A DNA stretch of 64,000 nucleotides from Nocardia anocheti (GTDB taxonomy: Bacteria > Actinomycetota > Actinomycetes > Mycobacteriales > Mycobacteriaceae), in the NCBI RefSeq assembly GCF_029675105.1, contig NZ_JAQQFV010000004.1:496001-560000 (forward strand), written 5' to 3'. The notes under the pieces were generated by a model. It was not told where the DNA came from. It did no database searches and worked only from the letters and a program-made list of their open reading frames with translations. The position numbers and the translations under genes were made by a program. Shown piece after piece: positions 54,117-63,142 of the stretch (position 1 is its first letter; each line of letters starts with the position of its first letter).

Positions 54117-54698
54117 GTGATCACTCTCAAGAAAGAAGACGGCGCGGCCGATCTCGCGGGCATCACCAAGATGAGCGTGGGGGTGAGCTGGGACCCGTCG
54201 GCCGGTTCCAGCGGCGGCCTGCTCGGCATCGCCCGGCGCAAGCGCGGGGTGGACCTGGACCTGATCGCCGTGCTGCTGCAGGGCGGCGAGCCGGTGCGCT
54301 TCGCCGGACTCGACTCCCTCGACCCCATCGGCAACAGCGCGGTACTGCACAGCGGTGACGAACAGACCGGCGCCGCCGCGGGCGACGACGAGACCGTGCA
54401 CGTCACCTTCGCCGACGTCCCCGCGCCCATCGACTCCATCGTCTTCGTCGCCGCGGCGTTCAAGAAGGGCAGCTCCTTCGAGAAGGCCAACAACGTCTCG
54501 TTCAAGATCTACGACGCCACCGGCGCCGACAGCCAGCCGGTGGCCGACATCTGGCCCTCGCTGCTCGGCGCGGAGAACGCCAACGCCATCGCCCGCGCCT
54601 TCCGCAACGGCCCGGTCTGGCAGCTCGAGGTCCTCGACCGCAAGGGCAAGATCAAGCAGGGCGACCGCCAGGCCCTGCTGCGCTTCGCCATCGCGTAA
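54117..54698 (+). CDS. TerD-family protein
   Basis: A 193-aa TerD-domain protein. The family's acidic Ca2+-binding segments are visible (GVSWDPSAG, KRGVDLDLIAVLL, DETVHVTFADVPAPIDSIVFVAAAF). It is a single TerD gene, not a full terABCDEF cluster, so it probably belongs to the general stress group seen in actinobacteria. The GTG start is leaderless. It lies directly upstream of the two-component genes on the same strand (55-bp gap), perhaps regulated together with them. Confidence 0.88.
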   Translation: MITLKKEDGAADLAGITKMSVGVSWDPSAGSSGGLLGIARRKRGVDLDLIAVLLQGGEPVRFAGLDSLDPIGNSAVLHSGDEQTGAAAGDDETVHVTFADVPAPIDSIVFVAAAFKKGSSFEKANNVSFKIYDATGADSQPVADIWPSLLGAENANAIARAFRNGPVWQLEVLDRKGKIKQGDRQALLRFAIA

Positions 54699-54753
54699 CC
54701 GGGCCGCCGCCCGCGCCCGCTACGGTGGGGATGCGGGACCGGAGGCATTTGTT

Positions 54754-55458
54754 ATGAGCGCACAGTTGATGATCGTGGAGGACGACACCCGGGTTCGGAC
54801 GTCGCTGCGGTTGGCGATGGAAGACGAAGGGTACGTCGTCGCCGAGGCGGAGATCGCCGAGGTCGCGTTGGATCAGGTCCGGGCACACGGGGTGCCCGAT
54901 GTGATGATCGTGGACCTCATGCTCGGCGGCGGGATGGACGGTTACAGCTGTATCCGGGAGGTCCGCCGCGATCACGACGTGCCGATCATCGTGGTCAGCG
55001 CGCGCGACGACACCCATGACGTGGTCGCGGCGCTCGAGGCGGGCGCCGACGACTTCGTCACCAAGCCGTTCGAGGTCAAAGAGCTCACCGCGCGGATCAG
55101 GGCGCTGCGCCGACGCACCCGCACCGCGATCGAACGCGACAGCACCGAACTGGTCCTCGACGCCGAGCGGCGGCTGGTACTGAGCCAGGAGCGCGGCTCG
55201 GTACAGCTCGACGGCCACGACGTGCACCTCACGCTCACCGAGTTCCGGCTGCTGTGCGAACTGGCCGCCAACGACAGCCTGGTGCTGAGCAGGCAGGTGC
55301 TGCTCGACAAGATCTGGGACCGTGGGTTCTTCGGCGACGAACGCATCGTCGACGTGCACGTGCGCCGCCTGCGCACCAAGATCGAACGCGATCCCGCCGA
55401 CCCGCGCCTGATCGTCACCGTGCGCGGGCTCGGCTACCGCCTCGATGTCCGGCCCTGA
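54754..55458 (+). CDS. OmpR-family response regulator
   Basis: A 234-aa response regulator. The receiver domain (1 to about 115) has the acidic pair VEDD and the phospho-accepting Asp in MIVDLMLGGG, then VVSARDD and the conserved Lys in VTKPFEV. The C-terminal winged helix (LTLTEFRLLCELAAN ... RIVDVHVRRLRTKIE) binds DNA. A GGAGG ribosome binding site lies 7 nt before the ATG. Its end overlaps the histidine kinase start by 14 bp. Confidence 0.93.
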   Translation: MSAQLMIVEDDTRVRTSLRLAMEDEGYVVAEAEIAEVALDQVRAHGVPDVMIVDLMLGGGMDGYSCIREVRRDHDVPIIVVSARDDTHDVVAALEAGADDFVTKPFEVKELTARIRALRRRTRTAIERDSTELVLDAERRLVLSQERGSVQLDGHDVHLTLTEFRLLCELAANDSLVLSRQVLLDKIWDRGFFGDERIVDVHVRRLRTKIERDPADPRLIVTVRGLGYRLDVRP

Positions 55459-56848
55459 CGCGCGCGGCCGATTACCCTCGCGATTCCGTGGTCTGCGGGG
55501 TCGCGTCATGGCCGCGTTCGTGGTCGGCGCCGGTCTGCTCGCGGTGGTGCTGGCCGGGTCGGTGTACGGGATCAGCACCAGTTACATGGAGTCGCAGCGT
55601 ATTCGCACCGTCGAGCGGGCCGCCGGTGTGCACGCGGAGTTGTTGCGGCTGCGGCTGGACAAGCTCGGTGTCACCGGGGAGCAGGCGTTGCAGACCCTGC
55701 ACCTGCCCACCGGCACCATGGCCCTGCTGCGCTGGGACGACGAGTGGACCATCGTCGGCAGCGATGTCGCGCCCCCGCCGCTGGCCGAGGTGATCGGCCG
55801 ACACCCGATCGAGGCCACCGAGGTCCGCGTCGGCGGCCAGCCCTACCTGCGAGCGGGCGCGCGCGTGGACACCCGAGCCGTGCTCTACGAATACGCGCCA
55901 CTGCAGGAACTCGTCTCGACCATGCGGATGCTGCGCACCATCGTGCTGGCCTGCGCGATCGTCGCCGTGGCCGTCGCCGCGGCGCTGGGGGCCTGGGCGG
56001 CCCAGCACGTGCTGCGCCCGCTGCGCCAGGTCGCGGGCACCGCCTCGCGGATCGCCTCGGGCGAACACGATCTGCGGCTGCCGCGCACCGCCGACGACGA
56101 CCTGTCCACCACCGTCGACTCGTTCAACGCCATGGTCGACTCGCTCCAGCGCCGCATCGAACACGAGCGACGCCTGGTCTCCGATCTCAGCCACGAACTG
56201 CGCACGCCCCTGACCACACTGACCACCACCGCGACCGTCCTGGCCGGACATCGCGACGAACTCTCCGAACGGCCCCGCGCCGCACTGGGTCTGCTGGTGG
56301 AGGAGACGACCTACCTGCGCAGGCTGCTCGACGACATGCTCGCCCTGGCCCGCGCCGAGGCGGGCATCCACCGCTCCGATGTCGCGCCGCTCTCGCCCGC
56401 CGAACTGCTCACCCATCTGCTCGCCGGACGCGGCACCGCGCCCGAACTGCTGACGGTGCGTTCCGAGGACCGGATACGTGGACGACGGATGGAACTCGAA
56501 CGCGCCCTGGTGAATCTGCTCGACAACGCCGAACGCCACGGCGGCGGGCTGGTGGGCGTCACCGTCGACCGCGACGGCGCCGACCTGCGGGTGACCATCG
56601 ACGACGCGGGGCCCGGTGTGCCGCTGGCGGACCGGGAGCGGATCTTCCACCGGTTCGTCACCGCCTCGCGCACCACCGCGGGCACCGGCATCGGCCTGGC
56701 CCTGGTGGCCGAGACCGTCGCCGGACATCAGGGCGGCCTGTCGTGCACCGAACGTCCCGGCGGCGGCGCGCGTTTCGTCGTCACCCTCCCGGCTCTGCTC
56801 CCCGATCGTCACGAGATCGCAAACCAGCCGCCCGGCCCGACGCAATGA
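55445..56848 (+). CDS. sensor histidine kinase
   Basis: A 467-aa membrane kinase. N-terminal transmembrane helix (VMAAFVVGAGLLAVVLAGSVYGI), an extracytoplasmic sensor of about 115 residues, a second helix (MLRTIVLACAIVAVAVAAALGAWAA), HAMP, a HisKA domain with the phospho-accepting His in SDLSHELRTPL, and a HATPase domain (NLLDNAERHG, DDAGPGVP, GTGIGLAL). Translationally coupled to the response regulator. The signal is unknown; the MspA porins downstream read in the opposite direction. Confidence 0.93.
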   Translation: MSGPDARGRLPSRFRGLRGRVMAAFVVGAGLLAVVLAGSVYGISTSYMESQRIRTVERAAGVHAELLRLRLDKLGVTGEQALQTLHLPTGTMALLRWDDEWTIVGSDVAPPPLAEVIGRHPIEATEVRVGGQPYLRAGARVDTRAVLYEYAPLQELVSTMRMLRTIVLACAIVAVAVAAALGAWAAQHVLRPLRQVAGTASRIASGEHDLRLPRTADDDLSTTVDSFNAMVDSLQRRIEHERRLVSDLSHELRTPLTTLTTTATVLAGHRDELSERPRAALGLLVEETTYLRRLLDDMLALARAEAGIHRSDVAPLSPAELLTHLLAGRGTAPELLTVRSEDRIRGRRMELERALVNLLDNAERHGGGLVGVTVDRDGADLRVTIDDAGPGVPLADRERIFHRFVTASRTTAGTGIGLALVAETVAGHQGGLSCTERPGGGARFVVTLPALLPDRHEIANQPPGPTQ

Positions 56849-56903
56849 TGGCTGGCCATCCTCTACCGGTGCCGAGGCACGATGAGGGTGTCGCCGGACA
56901 CGG

Positions 56904-56936
56904 CAGCGGCCCGGCGCACGTGGCGCCGGGCCGCTG
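56904..56936. terminator. terminator hairpin between histidine kinase and MspA genes
   Basis: A 14-bp perfect stem, CAGCGGCCCGGCGC and its complement, with loop ACGTG, lies between the convergent ends at 56848 and 56951. GGACA/TGTCC extend the stem after a bulge. Confidence 0.85.
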
Positions 56937-56950
56937 TGTCCCCTACCGGG

Positions 56951-57619
56951 TCAGCCGATGCTGAACGGCTGGCCCCAGAGCGTGACCACCGAATTCACGT
57001 TGGCGGTCTCGACCTTCACCTTCACGAACGCGCGCGCCTGGGCGTAGCCCGCGCAGCCGCTCAGGCCGATGGTGGAGTCGGCCCAGGTCACCGAGCCGGA
57101 GTCACCCTTGAACTTGTTGTTGGTGCCGTGGTCCTCGTTGCCGTAGTCGTCGGCCTTCTCGATGTCGAGCACGTAGAACGACGTGGCCTGGCCGGGGCCC
57201 AGGCTCAGTTCGGCACCGCTGCTGGCCCCGACGCTGACATCCTCGCCGTCCCAGCTGGATTCGCCCTCGACGCCACCCTCGACGCCGCCGCCGTCGATGT
57301 TCACCTGGCAGCCCACCACATACCCGGGGTAGATCTTGCCGCCCTCGGCGTTCTCGCCCGCGACCTCGACCTGCGCGCTGCCGGAGACCCACACGTTGCG
57401 GTGCACCGGGGTCGAGCCCATCGACGGGTTGATGTTGGCCGACTCGCCCACCAGCCGCACGGTGACGACGGTGCCGTCGGACAGCGTCTTGACGATCTCG
57501 CCACCGGGCAACGGGACGAAGGTGTCGGCGTTCGCGGCGCCGGTGGACAGCAGCCCGAACGTCACGGCGGCGGCACCGACCACACCGGCCAGCCGCGCCA
57601 CATTCTTACGGTCGATCAT
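56951..57619 (-). CDS. MspA family porin
   Basis: A 222-aa exported MspA-type porin. MspA proteins form octameric water-filled pores through the mycolic-acid outer membrane and admit small hydrophilic solutes. A signal peptide (AGVVGAAAVTFGLLSTGAANA) is cut near residue 32, giving the mature start DTFVPLPGGE. Segments fitting the family are GTVVTVRLVGESANINPS, GYVVGCQVNIDGG and the C-terminal VTLWGQPFSIG. Two Cys in the mature chain may pair. The ATG at 57619 has GAGGA upstream. It lies 36 bp from a paralogue. Confidence 0.92.
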   Translation of the reverse strand: MIDRKNVARLAGVVGAAAVTFGLLSTGAANADTFVPLPGGEIVKTLSDGTVVTVRLVGESANINPSMGSTPVHRNVWVSGSAQVEVAGENAEGGKIYPGYVVGCQVNIDGGGVEGGVEGESSWDGEDVSVGASSGAELSLGPGQATSFYVLDIEKADDYGNEDHGTNNKFKGDSGSVTWADSTIGLSGCAGYAQARAFVKVKVETANVNSVVTLWGQPFSIG

Positions 57620-57654
57620 GTATGTCATTCCTCGTCATCGATGGGTCGGTGGGC

Positions 57655-58317
57655 TCAGCCGATGCTGAACGGGGCACCGTAGAGCGTGGTCTTGGAGTAG
57701 TGGTCGCCGATGATCTCCACGACGGAGTACGAGCGAGCCTGCGCGTAACCACCGCAGCCCTGGACCTCGATCTCGACGTCCTGGTACTCGACCGAGTAGA
57801 CGCCCGCCTTCAGGATGTCCTTCTTCTCGATCTGCACGAACTTGACTTCACCGGGCCCGATGTCGAGGCCGACCGAGCCGCCGAGGCTGCCGCCGGACAG
57901 GTCGATGCCGCCGGAGATGCCCGCGGAGATGGCGTCGTCACCGATGGCCACCTGGCAGCCGATGATGTAGCCGGTGTTGAGCTGGGAGGCACCGTGGGTG
58001 GAGGAGTTGTTGGAGCCCTCCTTGCCCGCGGGACCGTTGTAGGGGCCGACCTCGCCCTCAGGGGTGGCGGTGACATCGGCGGTGACGGTGCCCGAGACCC
58101 AGGCCACCCGGCCCGCGCCGTTGGCCGCCAGCGACGGCGAGATCACGGCGTGCTCACCGGTGCGCGTGATGGTGACGCCGGGACCGTCGCGCTGGCCGTC
58201 CGGCAGCGGAACGTGGGCATCGGCGCCCGCGGTACCGGCGGCGAAACCACCGAGTGCGAGTGCGACGGCCGCGGTGGCGCCCAGCGCACGCGCGCCGTTG
58301 GAGCGGTTGATTCTCAT
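57655..58317 (-). CDS. MspA family porin (second copy)
   Basis: A 220-aa MspA paralogue upstream of, and collinear with, the first copy. Signal peptide (LGATAAVALALGGFAAGTAGADA), mature start HVPLPDGQ. The GYIIGCQVAIGDDA segment and the terminal TTLYGAPFSIG match its neighbour, and the two Cys positions correspond. The pair probably arose by tandem duplication and may form mixed or differently charged pores. The ATG at 58317 has an AGGGGA ribosome binding site. Confidence 0.92.
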   Translation of the reverse strand: MRINRSNGARALGATAAVALALGGFAAGTAGADAHVPLPDGQRDGPGVTITRTGEHAVISPSLAANGAGRVAWVSGTVTADVTATPEGEVGPYNGPAGKEGSNNSSTHGASQLNTGYIIGCQVAIGDDAISAGISGGIDLSGGSLGGSVGLDIGPGEVKFVQIEKKDILKAGVYSVEYQDVEIEVQGCGGYAQARSYSVVEIIGDHYSKTTLYGAPFSIG

Positions 58318-58565
58318 ACTTCCCCTCATCAGGTTCGAGCAAGATCGCCTCGAAGGCTCGCAGCGAGCATCGCCCGGTCCGATGGCGTGCCGAGAACGGC
58401 GCGACGGCCCGCCGATGAAGGTCCAGGAACGGGAACCTTGCCTGTTCTTTGCGATGGTGTGACGGCGAAGGGGTGCGGCGGGGGCCTTCGCAGCGTGTGC
58501 GAACTTCGGTCAAGGGGACGCGATTTCGATGTTCCCTGAATAGTTGCTGCGCTACCGTTTCCGGC

Positions 58566-58895
58566 ATGGACGACATCGAGTTGGATTTGCCGAGCGTCGC
58601 TTCGTCGCACACCGCCGGACGGATCCTCGAGATCGGCGCGGTGGGTCTGCGCAATCCCCTGCCCGTCGACGGGGAACGGACGCAGGCCTATGTCCGCACC
58701 GTCGACGGCACCACCCTGCGACTACCGGACTCCCTGCAGAACTGGGCGATGCAGACCCTGGCCGCGAACTACGACCTGCGCGCGACCGGTCTGCCCTCGC
58801 TGTTCCCCTGCCGCTTCGAATTCGGCATCCGCGACGGCGCCGCCTACGCCGTCCCCCTCGGCACGCGCGCCCGGCGCGCGGACACCCCGGCCTGA
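58566..58895 (+). CDS. hypothetical protein, 109 aa
   Basis: A small soluble protein of unknown function (start MDDIELDLPSVAS, end TRARRADTPA). No recognised domain, signal or membrane segment. The ATG is 7 nt after a TACCGT -10 box (58553-58558), so it is probably leaderless, which supports its being a real gene. Divergent from the MspA pair and convergent with a TetR gene 12 bp away. Confidence 0.6.
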   Translation: MDDIELDLPSVASSHTAGRILEIGAVGLRNPLPVDGERTQAYVRTVDGTTLRLPDSLQNWAMQTLAANYDLRATGLPSLFPCRFEFGIRDGAAYAVPLGTRARRADTPA

Positions 58896-58907
58896 GACCG
58901 GAATCGT

Positions 58908-59492
58908 TCAGGCGGGGCGCAGGATACGCAGCGCGGCCCGTTCGATCCGGTCGGCGATCTGCGAGTACGACTCGTAGCCCATCCCGGCCCGCACCAGCGC
59001 ACCGGCGTAGATGATCTCCAGGAGTTCGACGATCTCGTCGTCGGCCTCCGGACCCAGCGCGCGCACGAGCCGGGCGCGGATCTCGATACCGATGCGGGTG
59101 CGCAGGTGTTCGACGTCGGGATCATGTCCCAGCAGCGCGCTGGTGACCGCGCCGGAGAGTTCCTCTTCGTCGGCCACCAGCAGTGCGATATTGCGAAGCT
59201 CGGCGAGCACGCGCACGGTGGCGTCGGGATCCTCGCTGACCGGCGAGGGCGAGGCCACCAGCCGCCGCCAGAAGATCTCGGCGACCAGGTGTTCCTTGGA
59301 GGAGAAGTAGGTGTAGGCCGTCGCCGTGGCCACGCCCGCCTCGGCCGCGACCAGCCGGATCGTCATCCCGGCGAACCCATCGCGCGCCAGCACCACCAGC
59401 GCGGCCCGGGTGAGCCGGTCGACGGTGTCGGCCTGTTTACCGCTGAGCCGCCGCCGGGTCGCTTCGACATTGATGGAATCGCTTTCGGACAT
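58908..59492 (-). CDS. TetR-family regulator 1 of the cyp51/aldehyde dehydrogenase locus
   Basis: A 194-aa TetR repressor. Helix-turn-helix TRAALVVLARDGFAGMTIRLVAAEAGVATATAYTYFSSKEHLV, then a helical ligand domain. It is a close paralogue of the TetR at 63157-63750 along its whole length (shared EATRRRL, KQADTVDRLT, TATAYTYFSSKEHL, GAVxSALLGxDPDV). Same strand as the CMD gene upstream (57-bp gap) but with its own leaderless promoter: TACCAT, then an operator that covers the ATG, implying autorepression. Confidence 0.9.
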   Translation of the reverse strand: MSESDSINVEATRRRLSGKQADTVDRLTRAALVVLARDGFAGMTIRLVAAEAGVATATAYTYFSSKEHLVAEIFWRRLVASPSPVSEDPDATVRVLAELRNIALLVADEEELSGAVTSALLGHDPDVEHLRTRIGIEIRARLVRALGPEADDEIVELLEIIYAGALVRAGMGYESYSQIADRIERAALRILRPA

Positions 59493-59506
59493 GCGTCCGG
59501 ATGGTA
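59486..59506 (-). promoter_or_regulatory. leaderless promoter plus operator over the start of TetR 1
   Basis: Minus strand: -10 TACCAT (59506-59501), then 8 nt to the ATG at 59492. The palindrome CGGAC-ATGC-GTCCG (59486-59499) overlaps the start codon. It matches the operators at 63083, 63150 and 63792. Confidence 0.75.
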
Positions 59507-59549
59507 CTCTGTCCCACCCCCGTGGCGGTGACCCACGTCCGGTGCGCGG

Positions 59550-59930
59550 CTACTTCTTCTTGCGCTCCTGCGCGAGGACCCTGCCCACCGCGCCGTCGAG
59601 CTTCGTGCCAGCGGGCCAGCCCACGTAGTGGCACAGGAACAGCGCGACCTCGCGCAACTGCTCCTCGGAGAGCTCCCCGTTGCGCAATGCCGCCCCGATC
59701 TGGATCTCGGCGACATCGAGGTGGCCCTGCGCGGTCAGCGCGCCGAGCAGCAGCAGGCGCCGTTCGCGCACCGTCAGCGCCGGGCGCGACCAGATCTCGC
59801 CGAAGAGGTGATCGGCGGTGACGGCGAAGTAGTCGCCGGGGCCGTCGGTGAACTCCCAGCCGTAGACCTCGCTCATCTTGTCCAGCCCGCGCTGCCTGGC
59901 CGCGTCGGGCGTGGAACCGTTGGTGCTCAT
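59550..59930 (-). CDS. carboxymuconolactone decarboxylase family protein
   Basis: A 126-aa CMD-fold (AhpD-like) protein. Signature region ALTVRERRLLLLGALTAQGHLDVAEIQIGAALRNGELSEEQLREVALFLCHYVGWP. The CxxC pair of AhpD is absent and only one Cys remains, so a redox role is unlikely. It matches the position of Rv0771 in the mycobacterial cyp51 locus. The ATG overlaps the upstream dehydrogenase stop (ATGA). The reaction is unproven; decarboxylation or isomerisation of an oxidised intermediate is possible. Confidence 0.85.
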   Translation of the reverse strand: MSTNGSTPDAARQRGLDKMSEVYGWEFTDGPGDYFAVTADHLFGEIWSRPALTVRERRLLLLGALTAQGHLDVAEIQIGAALRNGELSEEQLREVALFLCHYVGWPAGTKLDGAVGRVLAQERKKK

Positions 59931-60814
59931 CGTGTCTCCTTGTCGAGGGCGGGTGGGGCGACGCCGAGTCCGGCGGCCAGGTCGGCGCGGGCCCGCCGAG
60001 TCAGTGGCAGGTCGACGCCGAGTCGCTCGCCGAGGTCGAGGGCGAGCGAGAGATCCTTCTCGCCGAGGTCGCGGACGTGGCCGAGGATCGGGAACCAGAA
60101 GTCGTCTTCTTCGACCGGAGCGGCGGTGTCGCGCAGCATGATCGCGCCGGGTCCGCCGGTGACCGCGTCGGAATGCCGCACCACCTTGCCCAGCGCGGTG
60201 AGACTCAGTCCGGCCGCCTCGGCCAGCCGTTGTGCCTCAGTAGCGGCGGTGAAGGAGACGAAGTGCAACAGATTGCGCGCCAGCTTCATTCGTGTGCCCG
60301 CGCCCACCTCCCCGGCGTGCACGACCAGATCGGCGAAGCACCCGAACGGCCCGCGTACCCGCGCGAGCGCCGCCGCGCTGCCGCCGATCATCACCGCCAG
60401 CCTGCCGCTGGTCGCCCCCGGCCCACCCCCGCTGACCGGCGCGTCGACGAACTCCACCCCCTGCTCGGCACAGCGTTCGGCCAGTTCCCCGGCGGTCCGG
60501 TCGCTGATGGTCGAGTGCACCGCGATCACCGTGCCCGGCATCGCGGTTCGCAGGATTCCCGCCGGTCCGGTGACGACCTCGCGCACCTGGGCGTCGTCGA
60601 TCACCGTCACACAGACGACCCGCGCGTGTGTGGCCAGCTCGGCCGGGTCGGCGGCCACCCGAGCCCCCGCCGTGGCGAACGGTTCGACGGCCTCGGACCG
60701 CACATCGCAGACGGTGAGCCCGCCCGGCCACTCCAGCAGCCGCTGCGCGATCGGCGCGCCCATATTGCCCAGGCCGATGAATCCGACCGGCACGTCGGCG
60801 GTGTCCTCGCTCAT
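59927..60814 (-). CDS. beta-hydroxyacid dehydrogenase family protein (HIBADH-like)
   Basis: A 295-aa NAD(P)-dependent oxidoreductase of the 3-hydroxyisobutyrate/6-phosphogluconate type. Rossmann start VGFIGLGNMGAPIAQRLLEW; substrate-binding VDAPVSGGGPGATSGRLAVMIGG; catalytic Lys segment GAGTRMKLARNLLHF. Corresponds by order to Rv0770. Overlaps both neighbours by 4 nt (ATGA each time). The substrate is probably a hydroxy acid or aldehyde made by the upstream enzymes. Confidence 0.9.
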   Translation of the reverse strand: MSEDTADVPVGFIGLGNMGAPIAQRLLEWPGGLTVCDVRSEAVEPFATAGARVAADPAELATHARVVCVTVIDDAQVREVVTGPAGILRTAMPGTVIAVHSTISDRTAGELAERCAEQGVEFVDAPVSGGGPGATSGRLAVMIGGSAAALARVRGPFGCFADLVVHAGEVGAGTRMKLARNLLHFVSFTAATEAQRLAEAAGLSLTALGKVVRHSDAVTGGPGAIMLRDTAAPVEEDDFWFPILGHVRDLGEKDLSLALDLGERLGVDLPLTRRARADLAAGLGVAPPALDKETR

Positions 60815-61560
60815 CGGATGATCTGCCCGCCGTCGACATTGAGGATCTGCCCGGTGACCCAGCTCGCCTCGTCGGAGAGCAGATACAGGCACGCGCCGAC
60901 GAGGTCCTGCGGCGTGCCCATCCGCTTGATGGGAATGCGGGAGACCATGTCCTTCACCAGGTTTCCCGGCGTGACGGTCTGGGTGGCCTCGGTGTCGATG
61001 GGTCCGGGCGCGATGGCGTTGATCCGGATGCGCGAACCGCCCAGCTCGGTGGCCAACTGCTGGGTGAGTCCGTTGACGCCGATCTTGGCCAGCCCGTAGA
61101 AGCCGGAGTAGAGCCAGGCCGCCGTGGACGACTGGTTGACGATCGACCCGCCGCCCGCCGCGATCATCGGCTGCCACACCGCCCGCGTCACATTGAGCGC
61201 GCCGTCGAAGTTCACGCTCATGAACTTCTTGTAGTAGTCCCACGGCACGGTGAGCAGCAGGTCCAGCTTCATCTCGCCGTAGATGGCGGCATTGTTGACC
61301 AGGTGGTGGATGGCCCCGAACTCGGCGACGGTGAACTCCGCCAGCGCGGCCGCCGAATCCGGATCGGCCACATCGACGCGCCGGAAGACCGCACTGCCGC
61401 CGTCGGCCACGATCCGTTTCACCACCTCCTCCCCGCGTTCGGCATTGAGGTCGGCGACGACGACATTCGCGCCTTCGGCGGCGAGCGCCTCGGCGTAGAC
61501 CGCGCCGATCCCCTGTGCGGCGCCGGTGACGATCGCGGTGCGGCCGGTGAAACGTGCCAT
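60811..61560 (-). CDS. short-chain dehydrogenase/reductase
   Basis: A 249-aa classical SDR. Cofactor motif TGAAQGIG, the NNAA segment (HLVNNAAIYG), catalytic Ser in NQSSTA, YxxxK as YGLAK, and the typical C-terminus WVTGQILNVDGGQIIR. The acidic residue VVADLN after beta-2 favours NAD(H). Corresponds by order to Rv0769. It overlaps the next gene by 4 nt and lies 30 bp after the aldehyde dehydrogenase gene. Confidence 0.93.
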   Translation of the reverse strand: MARFTGRTAIVTGAAQGIGAVYAEALAAEGANVVVADLNAERGEEVVKRIVADGGSAVFRRVDVADPDSAAALAEFTVAEFGAIHHLVNNAAIYGEMKLDLLLTVPWDYYKKFMSVNFDGALNVTRAVWQPMIAAGGGSIVNQSSTAAWLYSGFYGLAKIGVNGLTQQLATELGGSRIRINAIAPGPIDTEATQTVTPGNLVKDMVSRIPIKRMGTPQDLVGACLYLLSDEASWVTGQILNVDGGQIIR

Positions 61561-61590
61561 GGTGTTCAGCTCCTGCGTGTTTCGAGTGGG

Positions 61591-63060
61591 TCAGGCGGGG
61601 GTGGCGACGACCTTGGTCTCGAGGTATTCCTCGAAACCGGCGACGCCCATCTCCCGGCCGATCCCTGATTGCTTGTAGCCGCCGAAGGGCGCGTCGGCGT
61701 GGTACCAGAGCCCGCCGTTGACGCTGATCGTCCCGGTGCGCACGCCGCTGACCACGGCATTCACCCGGTCCGGATCGGTGCCCCACACCGAACCCGAGAG
61801 CCCGTACGGTGATTCGTTGGCCAGCCGGACCGCGTCGGCGTCGCCGTCGTGGGCGATCACCACCAGCACCGGGCCGAAGATCTCCTCCTGCGCGACGGTC
61901 GCGGAGTTGTCCAGCCCGCTGATCACCGTGGGCTCGACGAAGAACCCGCGATCCTGGCCCGCTGGCCTGCCGCCGCCGGTCTCGACGCGTCCACCTTCGG
62001 CCTTCGCGATCTCGAGATAGCGCTCGACCCGTGCGCGCTGCTGCGCGGACACCACCGGACCGCAGACGGTTCCGGGCTTGCGCGGGTCGTCGGCGGCGAG
62101 TCCGGCCATCGCGCCCGCCGCCGCGGCCACGGCGAGGTCGTAGGACTCGCGCGGCACCAGCAGCCGGGTGGTGAGCGCGCAGCCCTGACCGGCGTGCACC
62201 GCCACGGTGAACGCGGTGTAGCTGGCGGCCGCGGCGATATCGGCGTCGTCGAGCACGATGGCCGCGGACTTGCCGCCCAGTTCGAGGAAGGTGCGCTTGA
62301 GGGTGGCCGCCGCGCTGGCCATCACCGCTCGCCCGGTGCGGGTGGAGCCGGTGAAGGTGATCATGTCGACGCGCGGATCGGTGACCAGTTGGGCGCCGAG
62401 CGCGTGATCGGAGGAGGTGACGATATTGAGCACCCCGGGCGGGAAGTCGGTGTGCTCGGCGATGAGCGGTCCGAGCACTGCCGCGCACCACGGCGTATCC
62501 GGCGCGGGCTTGAGCACCACGGTGTTCCCGGCGGCCAGCGCGGGACCGATCTTGGCCAGATTGATCTGGTGCGGGAAGTTCCACGGCGTGATCGCGCCGA
62601 CCACGCCGACCGCCTCGCGCCGGATGACCCGCCTGCTGGCCACCCCCATCAGGTCCCTGGTGCCGAGATCGGTCTCCCACTCGTAACTCTCGGCCAGGTC
62701 GGCCGCGTAGGACAGGTCCGCGATCGGCCCCTCCAGCTGCGGTCCGCTGGTGAGCATGATCGGGGTGCCGACCTCGGCGACGGTGAGCTCGCGCAGCGGC
62801 TCCAGGTGCGCGGTCATGACCTCGCGCAATTGACGCAGGCAGCGGGCCCGCAGCGCCGGATCGCGCGACCAGTCCGTCTCGTCGAAGGCGGTGCGGGCCG
62901 CGGCGATGGCGGCGTCCATGTCGGCGGGCGCGGCGTCGGCGGCGTAGCCGAGCACCTCCTCGGTGGCGGGATCGACGGTCGGGAAGACGCCGGACCCACC
63001 CGGGATCAGCGTGCCGCCGATCAGCAGGGGCGTGCCTCCGGCGGGGACGAGGCCGTTCAT
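61591..63060 (-). CDS. aldehyde dehydrogenase
   Basis: A 489-aa NAD(P)-dependent aldehyde dehydrogenase. Catalytic Cys294 in HAGQGCALTTR, general-base Glu260 in LELGGKS, ITPWNFP and FTGSTRTGR for cofactor binding, and the C-terminal FGGYKQSGIGRE. It matches the position of AldA (Rv0768) in the mycobacterial cyp51 region. First gene of a five-gene left-reading set (aldehyde dehydrogenase, SDR, HIBADH-like, CMD, TetR 1). Its promoter carries a copy of the shared operator. Confidence 0.95.
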   Translation of the reverse strand: MNGLVPAGGTPLLIGGTLIPGGSGVFPTVDPATEEVLGYAADAAPADMDAAIAAARTAFDETDWSRDPALRARCLRQLREVMTAHLEPLRELTVAEVGTPIMLTSGPQLEGPIADLSYAADLAESYEWETDLGTRDLMGVASRRVIRREAVGVVGAITPWNFPHQINLAKIGPALAAGNTVVLKPAPDTPWCAAVLGPLIAEHTDFPPGVLNIVTSSDHALGAQLVTDPRVDMITFTGSTRTGRAVMASAAATLKRTFLELGGKSAAIVLDDADIAAAASYTAFTVAVHAGQGCALTTRLLVPRESYDLAVAAAAGAMAGLAADDPRKPGTVCGPVVSAQQRARVERYLEIAKAEGGRVETGGGRPAGQDRGFFVEPTVISGLDNSATVAQEEIFGPVLVVIAHDGDADAVRLANESPYGLSGSVWGTDPDRVNAVVSGVRTGTISVNGGLWYHADAPFGGYKQSGIGREMGVAGFEEYLETKVVATPA

Positions 63061-63082
63061 AGCAAGACTCCGATACGGTGTC

Positions 63083-63103
63083 TGGACAGGTGTTCGGAAT
63101 ATA
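63083..63103 (-). promoter_or_regulatory. aldehyde dehydrogenase promoter with shared operator
   Basis: Minus strand: -10 TATATT (63103-63098), followed directly by CCGAACACCTGTCC, a variant of the CCRGACAC-ATGTCC operator. The leader to the ATG at 63060 would be about 30 nt. Confidence 0.7.
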
Positions 63104-63142
63104 GACCATGACGACCACCGTTGTCTGTACAACTGACTGTAG

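Noticed and set aside
60815..63118. Continuous open frame running upstream from the HIBADH-like gene to 63118
   Set aside because: Only the part after 60814 is a real protein; the rest is Arg/Gly-rich shadow of the SDR and aldehyde dehydrogenase genes, so a giant fusion is not credible.
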